Below are positions 21,540 to 33,889 of a stretch of DNA of 64,000 bases, piece after piece. The stretch's first letter is position 1. Each line of letters opens with the position of its first letter. This DNA comes from Tolypeutes matacus (taxonomy: Eukaryota > Chordata > Mammalia > Cingulata > Chlamyphoridae). Position numbers and translations under genes: made by a program. A model generated the notes under the pieces. That model saw nothing but the letters and a program-made list of their open reading frames with translations. It ran no database searches and had not been told where the DNA came from. The stretch is from assembly GCA_026826555.1 (NCBI GenBank), contig JAKSZT010054335.1, positions 4,750,323 to 4,814,322 of the forward strand. Reading direction: 5' to 3'.

Positions 21540-23255
21540 TAATAAATGAAGTATACATATATGAATGTGCGTGGTAAAATAGATAGGGGGGAAAAAATCA
21601 CTAAAATAATAGACTATAACTTCTAAGCTAGTTCGGGGGGGGAAAGCCAAATGAGGGGAGAAAGAAAAACTCTGATCAATCCAAAAGAAGGAAAAGATAA
21701 AAAGGAAACAACTTTAAAAGTAGGACAAATGGGAAGCGGCTGTGGCTCAATCAGTAGGGCTCCCGTTTACCACACGGGAGGCCCTGGGTTCGATTCCCGG
21801 GGCCTCCTGGTGAAGGCAAGCCGGCCCGTGTGGCGCGGTGAGCCCGAACAGCAAGATGATGCAACAAAGGGAGACAAGCAGACACAGAAAACCAGAAAGC
21901 AAATGGACACAGGGAGCACAAGCAGCAAGGTGGAGATAAATAAATAAATAAAAATAAATCTTAAAAAAAAAAAAAAAAAAAAAAGTAGGACAAATGTAAA
22001 TGCATGTAAAAAGATGGTGATAAATATATTTACATTTATCAGTAATCACAAGAAAGTAAAAGGAATAAACTCTCCAATTAAAGGACAAAAATGATCAGGC
22101 TGGATGAAGGAAAATCCCGTTCCCAGCTGTTAACTATAGAGCACATAAATGCTAACCAAAAGAAGGCTGATATGGCTAGAAAACCCAGTCCGACTTTAAG
22201 GCAGCAAGAATCACTGGAACTAAAGAGGGCCAGTCCCTGCCCAGTGACACAAAAGTTCAGTTCACCAGGAAGATCAAACAGTTCTCAACTTGTTTGTACC
22301 TAACAGCATTGCCTCAAAACTCTCAAAGCAAAAATGGACAGACCTCAAAGAATAAAACTACCATCATAGTGAAAGAAAACGTCAGTAACTGATAGATCAA
22401 GGAGTCAAACTCAGAAAGGATGTGATTTTGAACAGCATAATTAACAAGCTGGATCTTAAGTATTTATATTTAGCTCTAACAAGGGAAAATAACATTCTTT
22501 TCTAGAACAAAAGAACCACTTACAAAAACTGACTCCAGGCCAGATCCTAAGAAAGCCTCAACAATTTGTAAAAAACTGGTACAATGTAGATTCTGTTATT
22601 GGACCACAATGCACTTAAATTAGAAATCAAAAACAAAAAGCTAATTAGAAAACTGCATAGTTTTGGAAATTTAAAACACTCCTCTAATCAGCTCATTGGT
22701 CAAATCAATAAATGAAACTAGAAAATACTCAGAACTGAGTAATAACAAAAAGATTATAGTCAAAACTAGTGGGATGCAGCCAAACTGGTAGTAAGAAGGC
22801 AATTTATAGCCTTAAATATTACAGTAGAAAAGGGAAATTTCTGAGCTGAGGATCCAACATAAGAAAGAAAAGAACAGAAAAAGCCCAAGGAAGTAGGTGG
22901 AAGGAAATAATACAGAGAAGGGGAAAAAACAACAGTGAATTACTAAAGGCAAATGGCAGTTCTTTGAAAAAGTGTAATAAAACTATCAAATCTCTGGCAA
23001 GGCTGACCAAGACAAAAAGGAGAAGGCACAGATGGTCAAAAATGGAATGAAAGAGGACAACAGCCCCACAGATTCTAATACTTTAAAAATACAATTATAG
23101 GTTAGTAGAAATACTTGAAGCCAATAAGTATAAAAATTGAGATGAACTGGACAAGCTCCTTTAAAAACATAACTTAGCAAAACTGACACAGCAACAATAG
23201 AAAAACCGAATGGCCATATAAGTATTAAAGATAATCCTTCTAGGAGAGGCACAGG
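21540..23255 (+). mobile_element. LINE-1 ORF2 fragment interrupted by SINE
   Basis: The plus strand shows L1 ORF2 landmarks (endonuclease into RT): ATAGAGCACATAAATGCTAACC, CAGGCCAGATCCTAAGAAAG, GACCACAATGCACTTAAATTAGAAATC, GTAAGAAGGCAATTTATAGCC and GGCAAATGGCAGTTCTTTGAAAA. The frame is broken repeatedly. Homology probably begins before the SINE insertion near 21540 and ends near 23255. It is antisense to SNRK. Confidence 0.8.
21731..21980 (+). mobile_element. tRNA-derived SINE, long form (armadillo DAS-SINE-like)
   Basis: Head GGGAAGCGGCTGTGGCTCAA contains a box A-like D-arm. It is followed by the arm CTCCCGTTTACCACACGGGAG, box B GGTTCGATTCC, a non-tRNA body containing AACAAAGGGAGACAAGCAGA, an (AAAT)n-rich end and a 22-nt poly(A) run. 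It is flanked by a perfect 16-bp target-site duplication AAAAGTAGGACAAATG (21716-21731 and 21981-21996). The TSD and A tail show L1-mediated insertion on the plus strand, into an older L1. The sequence matches my recollection of the DAS-SINE family; it is not a functional tRNA gene. Confidence 0.93.
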
Positions 23256-24393
23256 GAAGGCCTGTGAGAGATTAGCAACTGGGTGTACGTGGGTGTTCGT
23301 TTTATTACATATATATTTTATACATTCTTAGGAATGATGTATGTCAAAAAGAAGAACAGGTTGATCTCTTCTGTCTCCGTTTTTTCAGTACGGGCTGCGG
23401 AACCCCTCCTTGGCCACGAACACCTGGCATGCACACCCCCTGTGCCCACAGACAGCGGCCCCGCGCCTGGGCTGGAGAGTGACAGAGGCAGCGTAAGGCA
23501 GTCACCCACCACCGGCGCCGACACGCCATCACACGTGCTACCTAACGTTCTCAGTGACGCTGTAAGGTGGCGCCGCCACTCTCACGCCACGAGGAAAAGG
23601 AAAAGACAGTGCTGGCATCCAGGCCGTCGGGATCCCCAGACAGTGCTCCGTTTTGGAGGGAAGATTCCCCAAGTGACGGGATTTCCTTCCTACCAGCAGA
23701 CAGGAGAAACATGTCTTTGGTACCGTAATCTAGAGCTCAAAATTTTGTTAGCACAGCAAAATCCTTTAAGTAGTGGCTATAATCTCAGCTGAGCTCGTAT
23801 TTTTAAAAATATCACTCAGTGTCAGTGAAATTCTGAATTTCCAACAGTTCTTCTATTCCATTACTGCCTTTTTCACCACTCACATCATAGTATAATATAA
23901 GTACTTTAAATTCCAAATAATCAACTTGAGTCGACTTTTGGTGGTTGGCATGCCCTAGTCACACAAGCCAAAACAGAGAGCTGAGTCAATCTGGGGAGAG
24001 CGAAGGGAGGGTGAGTAAAATCATGACCATGCTCTGAAAATCCTGAAATGGTGTGCAGAGGTCAACCTATTTCAAGAAAGAGAAGCCCTGACTCTTCTCT
24101 GGCATGCTGCAGGTAGTCTTGCTTTCTGTGGATGCAGAGAAAGGCGGTTCCCACAGCAACGACTTCACGTGCCAGCGGCCACTGCTCCTGGACGCCGGAG
24201 CGGCACTGTGAAGGGCTCCTGAAAACAAGCTTATTTTAAACAGAGACCAGCACATTCTGTACTCTCATGCTAAATATTAAATCACATTCTGGGGTTAGTC
24301 CCCCCAACACTCTAACCCTCAGTGAAATCTCAGGTTGAAATGGATGCTGAAGCCACCTCAACGTCTCCCGGCGCCCGGCGCCGCGCCACTTAC

Positions 24394-24535
24394 TCTTCGC
24401 ACTCCTTGGACACGTGGGGTGGCACCGTGTACTTGCAGTCCATGATCATGGTCAGCGTCTCGCTGTCGTTGGCCTCTTGGAAGGGTGGCTGCCCACACAC
24501 CAGCATGAACAGGATCACTCCCAGGCTCCAGATAT
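24394..24535 (-). CDS. SNRK: SNRK coding exon 2 (kinase C-lobe)
   Basis: 142 nt encoding residues 197 (split) to 244 (split). Acceptor TTGCAG at 24536, donor GTAAGT at 24393. It encodes [19 protein letters not shown], the conserved subdomain IX (D197-x-W-S-x-G) with the following hydrophobic helix, then the linker [16 protein letters not shown] and the segment ending SKECED. The split codon G|AT restores Asp197, a residue conserved in nearly all eukaryotic protein kinases. Intact. Neighbouring intronic sequence is unrelated and open frames extending past the acceptor are chance. Confidence 0.97.
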
Positions 24536-25059
24536 CTGCAAGCACAGAAACACCGGTAACTGCCGGGCCAGCCAGCAAGCCGAAGGACGCTGCCCGGGCA
24601 CCATTCCGTCTTGACTGAATCAACAGCATTTCTCTCCCAAAGCAGAACTACCTAGGAGGAAACACTCAAGGCCCGTAGGGCAGAGCAGGTATCTGTCTTC
24701 CTGTCCACTGCTGTTCCCATCCATGTCTTCATAAGGCAAGTGCCAGGTGCACAGTGGAGGGTCAGGAAACGCTCAGTGAAAGGACCCACTAGTCCATTAC
24801 TCGTCAACGACAAGAACACCAACTGGAAAGTACCAGACAAGGCTCCTGACCCGGTGAGCAGCATGCTGCTGCCTTCCCATTACAATACACACCAGAGAGA
24901 GGGCGAAGACTGACACCTGGTATTCTGAGACCCCGGAAGGGTCTGCCTCAAGCCACAATTCAGCTCAGCTGTTGTCCCTCTCAGTCCTGGAGAGGTGCCC
25001 AGGTCACCTAGCTCATGGTCATTTTACAGGTGCACAGACAGACAAACAAGGAAACTCCT

Positions 25060-25210
25060 CCCCTCTCAATCTCTCTGTTTCCCCTGCTGTGCATAGCTGC
25101 TATTTCTGGCTATTCTTGCACAGTTATTTATTTGTTTATTAAGCAATTTTATTGAGATATATTCACATACCATATGATCTATCCAAACTGTATAATGAAT
25201 GGCTTTTTTT
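25060..25210 (-). mobile_element. LINE-1 3' UTR fragment (inverted)
   Basis: The plus strand reads CAATCTCTCTGTTTCCCCTGCTGTGCATAGCT...TTTATTAAGCAATTTTATTGAGATATATTCACATACCAT. The same text, diverged, is at 31245-31375. Together they mark a LINE 3' UTR on the minus strand. Confidence 0.75.
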
Positions 25211-28200
25211 TTTCCCTGTTAAAAAGACCTCTATTGTAAAATTGCAAAATAAATAGAAAAATAGATTGAAAGTACAAATTTTAAAAGAGAGTGCAAGGCC
25301 AGCTTAAATTTAATATAATTAATTATAAGAAATAGATGGTACAGCAACATTTACAAATGTAAATAATAATTCTAATACAATAGAAATTAATTATAACATA
25401 ATTCTAATTTTTATATTATAGCTCTAACTATTGGACATGATCTCTAAGAATGAAATAAATTATTGGTTTAGATATTTAATTTCCATTTAGGCCATAATTC
25501 TTTCTGGATAATCAAATTCCTATTTGGGTATTCTTCACATCTTATTGGAATGAATTACTGCAGATAAGACTATGCCAACTCATAATTTTATGAGGCAGAA
25601 AAACTCAAAATCCTTTTCAACAGTAGTCATGCTAAATCATTATTGATCCAGAAGGATTATTTTAATTAACGAGGATGCATAAGAAAGGGTTAAAGAAAAA
25701 TGAAGTATCCAAAAATATATTTCTTCCTCAGTCCTCCTCAATTAAAAGCAAGTGTTTATTTTGTATGAAGAAACTTACAGAATACTGATGGACAGGAACA
25801 ACATGGGTTTTTTGGTTTGTTGTGTTTTTTTTTTTTTTTCCAGACGAAAATAAGGATGCATCCATTTAGGAAGGATATTGCAAATAATTCATTCTAGAAA
25901 CTAAAGTACAAATATGGTGATATAAATAAATATTGAAATAACAGGTGATGGATTTAAGCCACAGAAGGCTTACAGACCGCACTCAGAAGAGAACGGAGGG
26001 GCAGGCCATGTGGTCTCTGTTAACAAGACATACAACTGCTGGTCCATTTAAGCTTAAAACGACCAAAATAATGTCGATTACATGTTATTTTCCAAGGGAA
26101 TTAAAACTTATAATAATGCAATAAAGGCAGAAAACCAAAAAGATGCACACATTGTAACTTTTCTTATATTAAATTTTACTAAGGATATGCCAATGGAAAT
26201 TACTGAAACAGGAAAATCTACTAAAATTAAGACACATTGATATTTATAAATAAGGCTGCAAGGAACCAGTTCAGATGCTTGACTGCAGTGTCTCCAGGTC
26301 TGCCTGTCAGTACTCACTGGCTCCAACAACGGCCTGGCCCTCCGCCCCGGGACGGCAGGCGAGCCCAGGCCCCCGGCCCCCTGCCCCAGGACGGCAGGCG
26401 AGCCCAGGCTTCCACGCTGCTCCCTGACCCTCAGTTCACTGCCCTGACCAATGGGTGGAAAACAGAGAGCCATCCCATTCAAAGTCGATCTGAGTGATGG
26501 TGGCTAGCCACACCTGTGCTTCAGTTAGCACTGAAGCCTGTTAGTTTTGGTCCCTGGCCCCAGCTCCCAAGCCAGCACTGTGAGCAAGCGGCAGTTATAA
26601 TTCCTCCCTTTGATACCTAAGTCCCCATTGTATACAACAGTTACATCCTAGAAATTAACTACAAAGTAAACCCCATGATTCTACTGATGCCCATTAAATG
26701 AGGAGGAAAATAACACCAAATTTTTATTTATAATATACCTTTGGCTATCTTCCCCTACCCCTCCAAAAAAAATGGGATTTGAAATGGCTTACAATAAAAA
26801 TGCATCAACATAAAAATCAGGGTAATTAAAATAAAAACTATTACATGAATTCCATGAAACAAAAATTTTTATAAAATGAGCTTAGTTACACATTATTTCT
26901 TCCAATATTTCAAATTCTAACTTTGGATAAACTAGTTTGGTGTTTTACTTTTTTTCTATGCTAAACTGGAGATAACAACTGACAATATAATTATGCAAAG
27001 CTGATGCTTTAAAAATATAACAAGAACATAAATAACTGATAACTACCCCAAATTCTTAAAGGAAACTTACTTTCTCTGTTAAATATTAACCTCAACAGTA
27101 AACAAGGAAGCCCAATTTGGGGGAAACGCTCTCTTCAGGATCACTGGTCCAAGCAAACCAACTCTCTCTGCTTGTCGGGAAGTGACGTGTGAGTAGAAGA
27201 GTGAAAAAGAAGAGAGAAGAAAAGCAGCACAAATATACACCACGTTTCCTGGTGGGGCTCAAATAATTTCTGAACATGGAAACAATTAAAAGTTGAGAAA
27301 CTAAGACATGCAATTCTACACCAAGGTGTGTGAAAAGCTAAATGATGATCCAAAGCATGTCAACAAGAGAAGACTGCTGTCACGAGGAGTGGGGCAACCT
27401 TTCAGAAGGGCAAATGAGCCCCTCACTAAGACAGTATTATTCTCCAAAGGGCCATTCATTCCGTTTATTTATTTTCCAAGCTGTTTCTTTCTCTTCTTGC
27501 TCTACTTTTTGTCTTTGAAGATTTTATTTTGCATCACAAGGGCTAAAGGAAAGCGATAGAAGCAAATCACTAAAAACACAAATGGTATGACTTTAATCAA
27601 GTTATTTCAAAGCGTGTCCCTGTCCTTAAAATGGGAATAACCACAGTCATGGGCCTCCTCCTAAAGCTGCCGGAGGCACTGAGAAGATGAAGCTGGAATC
27701 CCTGCTGAGTACACAGAGCGCGGTTCTAGGCCCCGCGACGGAGAGGCCGATGAGGGACTCCCAACGCAGGCTAGCTCGAGGGGGCCCAGAGCCACATGGA
27801 GACCGAGGGCGAGCAACAGGGCAGGCCTCTTAGTAACCAAGTGAGAAAGACAACGGCTCAGGACACGGCATCCCCAGGCCTAGACGGCCAGTGAGACAGG
27901 ACCGAGCGTGGCGCAAATAAGCACAGGCCGTGCCCGCCCACCAATGGGGGATGCAGCGAGGTGGCACTAGTCTGAACAAAAAGTAAATGAAATAAAACTA
28001 AAAGCTCCCAAGCAGTAGATGACTCTCTCAGTTTGAGATCCTAGGACCGCAAGGGATTCAAGAAAACTGTAACTGGGGTGGGAGGGGTGTGGAATGGAGA
28101 CATCCGTTATTTTCATTTTTTAAAAATGCTAACGGAATTGCCCGTTTGTATTTAAAGGTACACAAGTTAACTAACGTCAATCATCTGAATAATCAGATTT

Positions 28201-31080
28201 CATGCTGATACTACCATCTGATGCTTTTATTTCAGACTGAGCTCTAAGCTTTGGTTAATAAAAATGGAAAAAGAAACTATCACTTAATAAATAGTTTCTT
28301 TGGCTTAAAGGAATTTTCCAGCTCATGGAGGCGTGGGGAGGGGCATAGATAAGGGTTACGAAGGGTCCCCGCCCGGCTGCTCTCCAGTTAGCTGAGGGTC
28401 ACAGAAGTCAGCCCGGCTCCCACTCCCACTCTCCTTACACGACCCACGGAGCCACAGCACTGCCAGAGTTGGGGCAGTCTCTGGGACAAAGTTCACTTAG
28501 GCAGGCTATGAAAAGATCAAAAGGGAAACAAAACAGGGTAAAATAACACACGAAGAGTTAATTTGAGGAAAAGCAAATGCTGGGGGGGTGATGTCATGAC
28601 TACTGAGGGGTTTTCTAAAAAATCAGTTCTGAAGTGAATTATCTAGGCAGCCAAAGAAAGAGCCAGGATTAGAGAGTCATGAAACTGGGACAGCCAGAGG
28701 AAAAGTTGCAGGAGCAGACCGCTGCCTTCCCTCCAGCTTTCCTGGTCGGGCCCCGGCTCTGCCAGCACTGCAGGGGGAGGCGAGCAGCGCCTCCTAGGCC
28801 CTGCTGGCCCCGCCGGCTCCAGCGATCACGTCTCAGTCCCTGCTGCAGTCACCGGCACGAACGCGCTTAGAAGAGCAACGGCGGGTTCCCAAGCGGTCCC
28901 GGTCCAAGACCTGGACAATCCAGCCCGGGACCTGCGTTCCTTTGCAAGCTACCCAGAAGCCTCAGCACCCGCGGCCTCCGGGCTGAGCCGTCCACACAGA
29001 GCCAGCCGCCGGCACTCACAGCTCCCCAGGGCTCTGGCCACTAGAGTCATTCTTGTTCCAAGCAGTATCGGGGGTGACGTCTAAGGGGCACAGCTAGAGA
29101 CACCGACAAAGGAGAGCCTGTCAGGTCGGCCGACCAACAGCGCATCCCAAGGCGGAGGGGAACAAGGCACGTGGCCGAGGCCATGCTTTAAGATGGCCCC
29201 ATTATTTCTGCTTCTATCAAACTCTCGCTAGAAGCAAGGTTTTATTAGGTAACAGGGAAGCATTTCTTCCCTTAAAAAGTGAGAATCAATGTCATCGTCT
29301 CATACCTGCTGTTAAAAACCTCTTTCCCAGACCCTTCTCGAGTGCTATACCTGAATGCCACCAAATACCACTTGGGGACGTCAAACCCAGCTCAGCACCT
29401 CCCGCACGCCTGCCAGCCCCCTCCTGTGCTCCGGCTGGTCAAGCAAAACTGACCCCCCCTCCTGGACCTGACTTCCAGGCCAGGGAGATCCTGCCAATTC
29501 TATCACCTCCTCAACATCCTCAAAGGCTCCCCCAGGGGACCCTCCAACCCTGCGACCTGAGCCACCTGGTGACTTCAGCAACAGCGCAGCGGGGCAGTGC
29601 CTGCCTGACGGAAGCGTCCTAAATGGAGGGAAGAGAACACAGTTCTGCGAGCACTGGGCGGCCCCCACCAGGCGGCACGGCAGTTCCTCAGGCCAGAGGG
29701 AGGCCAAGAAGGAGAGGAGGGCACCAGGGACGCGCTGCGGAGGAAGTCAGCTGCTGACGGCTCGGGCAGACTTGTTTTCTCAAGGCAGAAGAAACAAGAA
29801 AAAGTCCAAGCAGTCAAAGAGCTGCCAGCCGCACACTGTGCCACTGCGCACGCTCCCACAAGCACAAACCAGGCAAGCAGCCACCCTTCCAAGCCGGCAT
29901 TCCTTCCCAACCCACTTCCCAAAGCCGATTCTGCTGCCCGTCTGGAAGTGAACTTCACGGATGAAGGGAACACCCATCGGTCAGGCGGGAACGCCACAGC
30001 TGGCTGGCTGGTCAGCGCGGCCTAACGGAGAGCAGGCCTGGGCCCACAGGTCGGGACCGGGGCGCCCACTCAGCTGTGGGGTCTTGGCCAAGTCACCGAG
30101 AACCTCAGTCCTCTCTCCTATAAACGACGGACCCCACCAGCTATCTGGTAACTTCCGAGAGGGCGCCTGAGCAAGCAGTGCTCCGTGCCTCGCTGCCCAC
30201 CTGCAAGGACGGAGGATGATTACCTCCAGGGCAGCAGTGCGCCCCGTCGGGGAAGAGAAAGGAAGTATTTTTATCCTTTTTCCTCAGCGTACTTCTGCCT
30301 TATGTGAATTATCTTACAAGCACGTTCATTGATTACTTGTATTAAGAATGAAATTGAAGATCCGGTGTGCCTAACAGAATAGGAGGATGTGTGCTTTAAC
30401 GTAACAGCTGTAACCGTTTAAGGTAAAGTGAGGTAATTAAAGAGGCCTGGCTAGACAGGCCCACTAACCGCTGAGTCTCCACCTGCGATCCGGGGACAGC
30501 TGGATTTGCCAGGCTCCTTGAAGGGATTCCTAGACCAATCTCTCCATAGCACGAGCAGCCAAGTAGGAACTGCAAGCAACCTCCTCCAAGGGCTAAGAAA
30601 TTCAAATATCAAACACACTCATGTTCCAGACCGCTCCCCAACAGTCTCACAAGGGGCAGTGGGATCCGGAGCCTCTGGATAAGCCAACGACTGACAACCC
30701 CGCCCCCTCCACGGTATCTCAACGTCAGGGTGCCCGGGGCTGGCTCTTGGCTCAGGAAACCAGGGGAGGGGTCGGCAGAGCTGCTGGCCACGCACTCTCG
30801 GTTCCGCGTCCCTGCTTCAGGCCAGACCTGCGCGTTCTGCAGGCGATGGCCACGGCGAAGCCAGAGCCGCTGGGTCACCGGCCACAGGTACGTCCCCAAA
30901 GTCGGTCCACAGGCTCCAGCCATTCACAATTCCCACCTAACCACAACAGCCCCTCAAGGTATTCCCAAAGACCTCGGTGAAGAACCAGTCAGCTACAAAT
31001 GCACACCTTCTGCAAATCAGATCTTGAGAAACCCAAATAGCTCCTTCTACAAGGTCTAAAATGCTCATTTATTAGAAGCG
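25210..31080. other. intron 1, mostly AT-rich, few recognisable repeats
   Basis: 25.2-27.6 kb is AT-rich and largely free of young repeats. 27.6-30.2 kb is GC-richer with a possible MIR piece near 27600-27700. A 39-bp-period duplication is at 26344-26409. T17 and similar homopolymers occur near 25827. No exon recognised. Low repeat content makes 25.2-27.5 kb a candidate for conserved non-coding sequence, which cannot be judged from one species. Confidence 0.5.
26344..26409. repeat. 2-copy tandem duplication, 39-bp period
   Basis: GCCCCGGGACGGCAGGCGAG plus CCCAGGC (26344-26370) recurs with one substitution at 26383-26409, separated by a C-rich spacer. GC-rich island within AT-rich surroundings. 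Confidence 0.85.
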
Positions 31081-31084
31081 TTTT

Positions 31085-31910
31085 TTGAAATAAATCAATT
31101 TTATTGATACATATTAATAAAGCATACAATTCATCCAAAGTGTACAACTGGTATAATCACATAGTTGTGCATTCATTACTTCAATCATTATTAGAGTATT
31201 TTCATTACTTCAACAATAATAAACAAAAAAAGTCCTCACCTCTCAATCTCTCTATGCTTCCCCTGCTGTACATAGCTCCTATCTCTAGCTATTCTTGCAC
31301 AATTATTTGTCTATTTATTAAGCAGTTTTATTGAGCTATTTTCACATACCATAGGATCCATCCAGTATAATCAATGACTTTTAGTATGATCACAAGCTTG
31401 TGCATTCATCACAACAAGAAGTTTTAGAACATTTTCATTACTCCAAAAAGAAAAACTCCACACCCCTTAGCATGCCTTCCCAAACGCTACATAACCCCTA
31501 ATCTAATTTCATCTTTGTAAGTTGATCTGTATTTACATTTGACATACATGGACTCATACAATATGTAGTACTTTGTGTCTGGTTCCTTTCACTTGGCATA
31601 TTTTTTTTTTTTTTTTTTTTTTTGCCTGATATTAACATACATTTGTTCAGCTCCAAAGAAAAACAGTCTTCTATATGCAATTTCACCCATATTCACATTT
31701 CACATGCAGCTTTACTATGCTATACAGCCCCATGGTACGTTTTTCGTCTTTCCTTTCAGTAATACACGTGACCTAGACTTTCCCTCTGAAGCACTTCTGT
31801 GCCCACACAGCAGTGCTGCTAGTGACAGTCATTATGCTGGGCTTTCACCTTTTCTATTCAGAGGAGTATTTTTAAAGTATGGTTCCCAGTCATGGCAAAG
31901 CACATAAGGA
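31085..31910 (-). mobile_element. LINE-1 3' region fragments (inverted)
   Basis: Plus-strand text is the reverse complement of an L1 3' UTR: CAATTTTATTGATACATATT...CAATTCATCCAAAGTGTACAA, then GTATGATCACAAGCTTGTGC...AGAACATTTTCATTACTCC and GACTCATACAATATGTAGTAC. The segment 31620-31830 is the inverted counterpart of 32870-33045. Internal repetition (a TTTATT..GAG block near 31090 and again near 31325) suggests two overlapping insertions. A 23-nt T run lies at about 31601-31623. Confidence 0.8.
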
Positions 31911-32339
31911 GCACATTCTCCTCCTCCTGAACTTTCAATAGGATGCTCTGCGAGGGGCAGAGTCCTAGAGAACTGCTTCACTGTGCATCCTAGGACCTTT
32001 TAGTGTGAAGCAGTGATTTCACATTTCCCACAATTTTAAATTTCTCACAAGACTATGACAAATAGAAAGCAATTTCACAAGTCTAACTTTGGACTAGAAA
32101 GCAGAAATGTTTAGACTAAGTATCAAAATCAAAAACATTCGATTCTATTCATCTGGCCAGACACTCAGCACAGCTAGACTAAAATATATATGCTTTGCAT
32201 TTGTTAAATTTGAAGCTGCACTAACTCGGTGCTCTAATTTAATAAGCTAGTGGAGTGTTCTGATGTTCTGTTAGTTTGATTTTTAAAACATTAAGCCTTT
32301 TGCACAAGGGTGACTGACATGTGCTAACATAAGGCAAAT

Positions 32340-33295
32340 ATACAAGACATTAAAACATGGGGTAAGTGGCAATGCCATTGCTAGGCACACACCCAGTAGA
32401 GCTGAGGGCAGCGACACGAACGGACACCTGCGCCCCGATGTCCACAGCGCTGTTATTCATGCCTGACCAAAGCTGGGAACCACCCAGGGGTACATCGACT
32501 GGTGAATGGATAAGCAAACTGTGGTGCAGACACACGGCGGAGCAGGGTGCAGCAGCAAGAAGGGATGAGGTCATGAAGCACGCGGCAGCGTGGATGAACC
32601 TGGAGCCCCTGGCGTTGAGTGAAGCAAGCCAGACGCAAAAGGACAAATACCGTCGGACTGCGCTATTATGAACTAAATACAGCGTGTAAACTCACAGAGT
32701 GAATAATTAGAATTAGATCACCAGAAAACAGAATGAGGGTGGAGAACAGAAAGCTGATTAGCATCGCGTGAGGGTAGAGAACAGAAAGCTGATTAGCATC
32801 GTGCACAATTTGGTTAAAGGTTCTTTGGACATGTGTAGAGATGGCGAGAGCACGTCATGCTGCTCGTGACGAGCAGGGCTGTATTATACGGTGTGACAGT
32901 GGCTGAAAGGGGAAGTCCAAGGACACTGATATCGCTAGAAGGAAAGCTGAGAAGTGTAACATGGGACTGCATAATATAGTGAAACCACATGTAAACCATG
33001 AATTTGGGTGATATTGCATACATAAGACTGTTTTTACAAAATATAAATACAAAGAAACTAGAGAGAAGGAAACAGAGTAGCAGCTCTGTATGGCAGGGGA
33101 AGCATAAAGAGATTAACAGGTAATGAGTTGTATTTGGTTGGTTTTTGTTCTTTAATATTATTACTGGAAATGCTCTAAAAATGACTGAAGTGATGAGTGC
33201 ACAACTCTGTGATTACACCAAATACCACTGATGGTATACTTTGGATGGATTTATGCTTTATTAATGTGTATGAATAAAACTGATTTCTTTAAAAA
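32340..33295 (+). mobile_element. LINE-1 3' end
   Basis: The plus strand carries late ORF2/3' UTR landmarks: GCGCTGTTATTCATGCCTGACC, GACTGGTGAATGGATAAGCAAAC, GCGTGGATGAACCTGGAGCC and AGCAAGCCAGACGCAAAAGGAC. A 3' UTR follows, ending near GTATGAATAAAACTGATTTC (33270-33290). A 35-bp unit is tandemly duplicated at about 32735-32800. Confidence 0.85.
32735..32800 (+). repeat. 35-bp tandem duplication inside L1 3' UTR
   Basis: GAGGGTGGAGAACAGAAAGC plus TGATTAGCATCGCGT is followed immediately by a near-identical copy (GAGGGTAGAGAACAGAAAGC...). L1 3' UTRs often vary in such units. Confidence 0.8.
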
Positions 33296-33889
33296 ATATA
33301 CATTGGGCAAGAAAAATCACCTGCCTCTGCCGACTCTTGGCTGCTTTAAATGGTTTCTCTTTCAAAAGGCACAAAACAAAGCTTTCTAAGCACTGGGGAT
33401 ACAAAGTCAAATGAGGTGTGTCCTTTCACAGAACACGGCATTACCTGAGAGTCTCCAAAATGCTTCAGGTAAGCTTGTCAGACTTAACCGCCTCATTGAG
33501 GAGAAAAAGAAATAAGCCTTAAACTAACAGATTTAATAAAACCAGATTCAGAGCTCAAAATATTAGTTATTTAAATGTTTGTTTTGGTCAGGTCTCCATG
33601 CGTAACACTTAAACTCAACATGTGGGCTTTAAAATGTATACAACCTATTTTCCTACGTCAAAAAACCCCACCACCTTTAGCGTGCTTTTCTGCAAATTCT
33701 CACAAATGCAGAGTTGTGGAACCAGCGCCAGTGGGCACCGAGCAGCACTACCGCCCAGAGTTCCCTGCCGCCCAGGCCTGGCCACACTGGTCTGCTCACA
33801 CCCTACGGTGCTGCCAAGAAACGCAGTTGCACACTGCGTGGCCCAGCAGCCTGCCGTTCCCACACACACATTCGAGATCAGTGTATGGG

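Larger units (their letters stand above)
21153..24393 (-). other. SNRK: SNRK intron 2
   Basis: 3,241-bp intron with donor GTAAGT at 24393 and acceptor CAG at 21153. The middle is filled by a plus-strand L1 interrupted by a SINE. The remaining 23.25-24.39 kb has nothing identified. Confidence 0.9.

Noticed and set aside
21731..21815. A tRNA gene (box A, box B and cloverleaf-like arms)
   Set aside because: It is the head of a SINE with target-site duplication, body and A tail; the acceptor stem does not close and no terminator follows the tRNA part.
24390..24629. Extended open frame beyond SNRK coding exon 2 ([10 protein letters not shown]... start)
   Set aside because: The upstream part is intron: the acceptor TTGCAG at 24536 and the split codon for Asp197 define the exon start.
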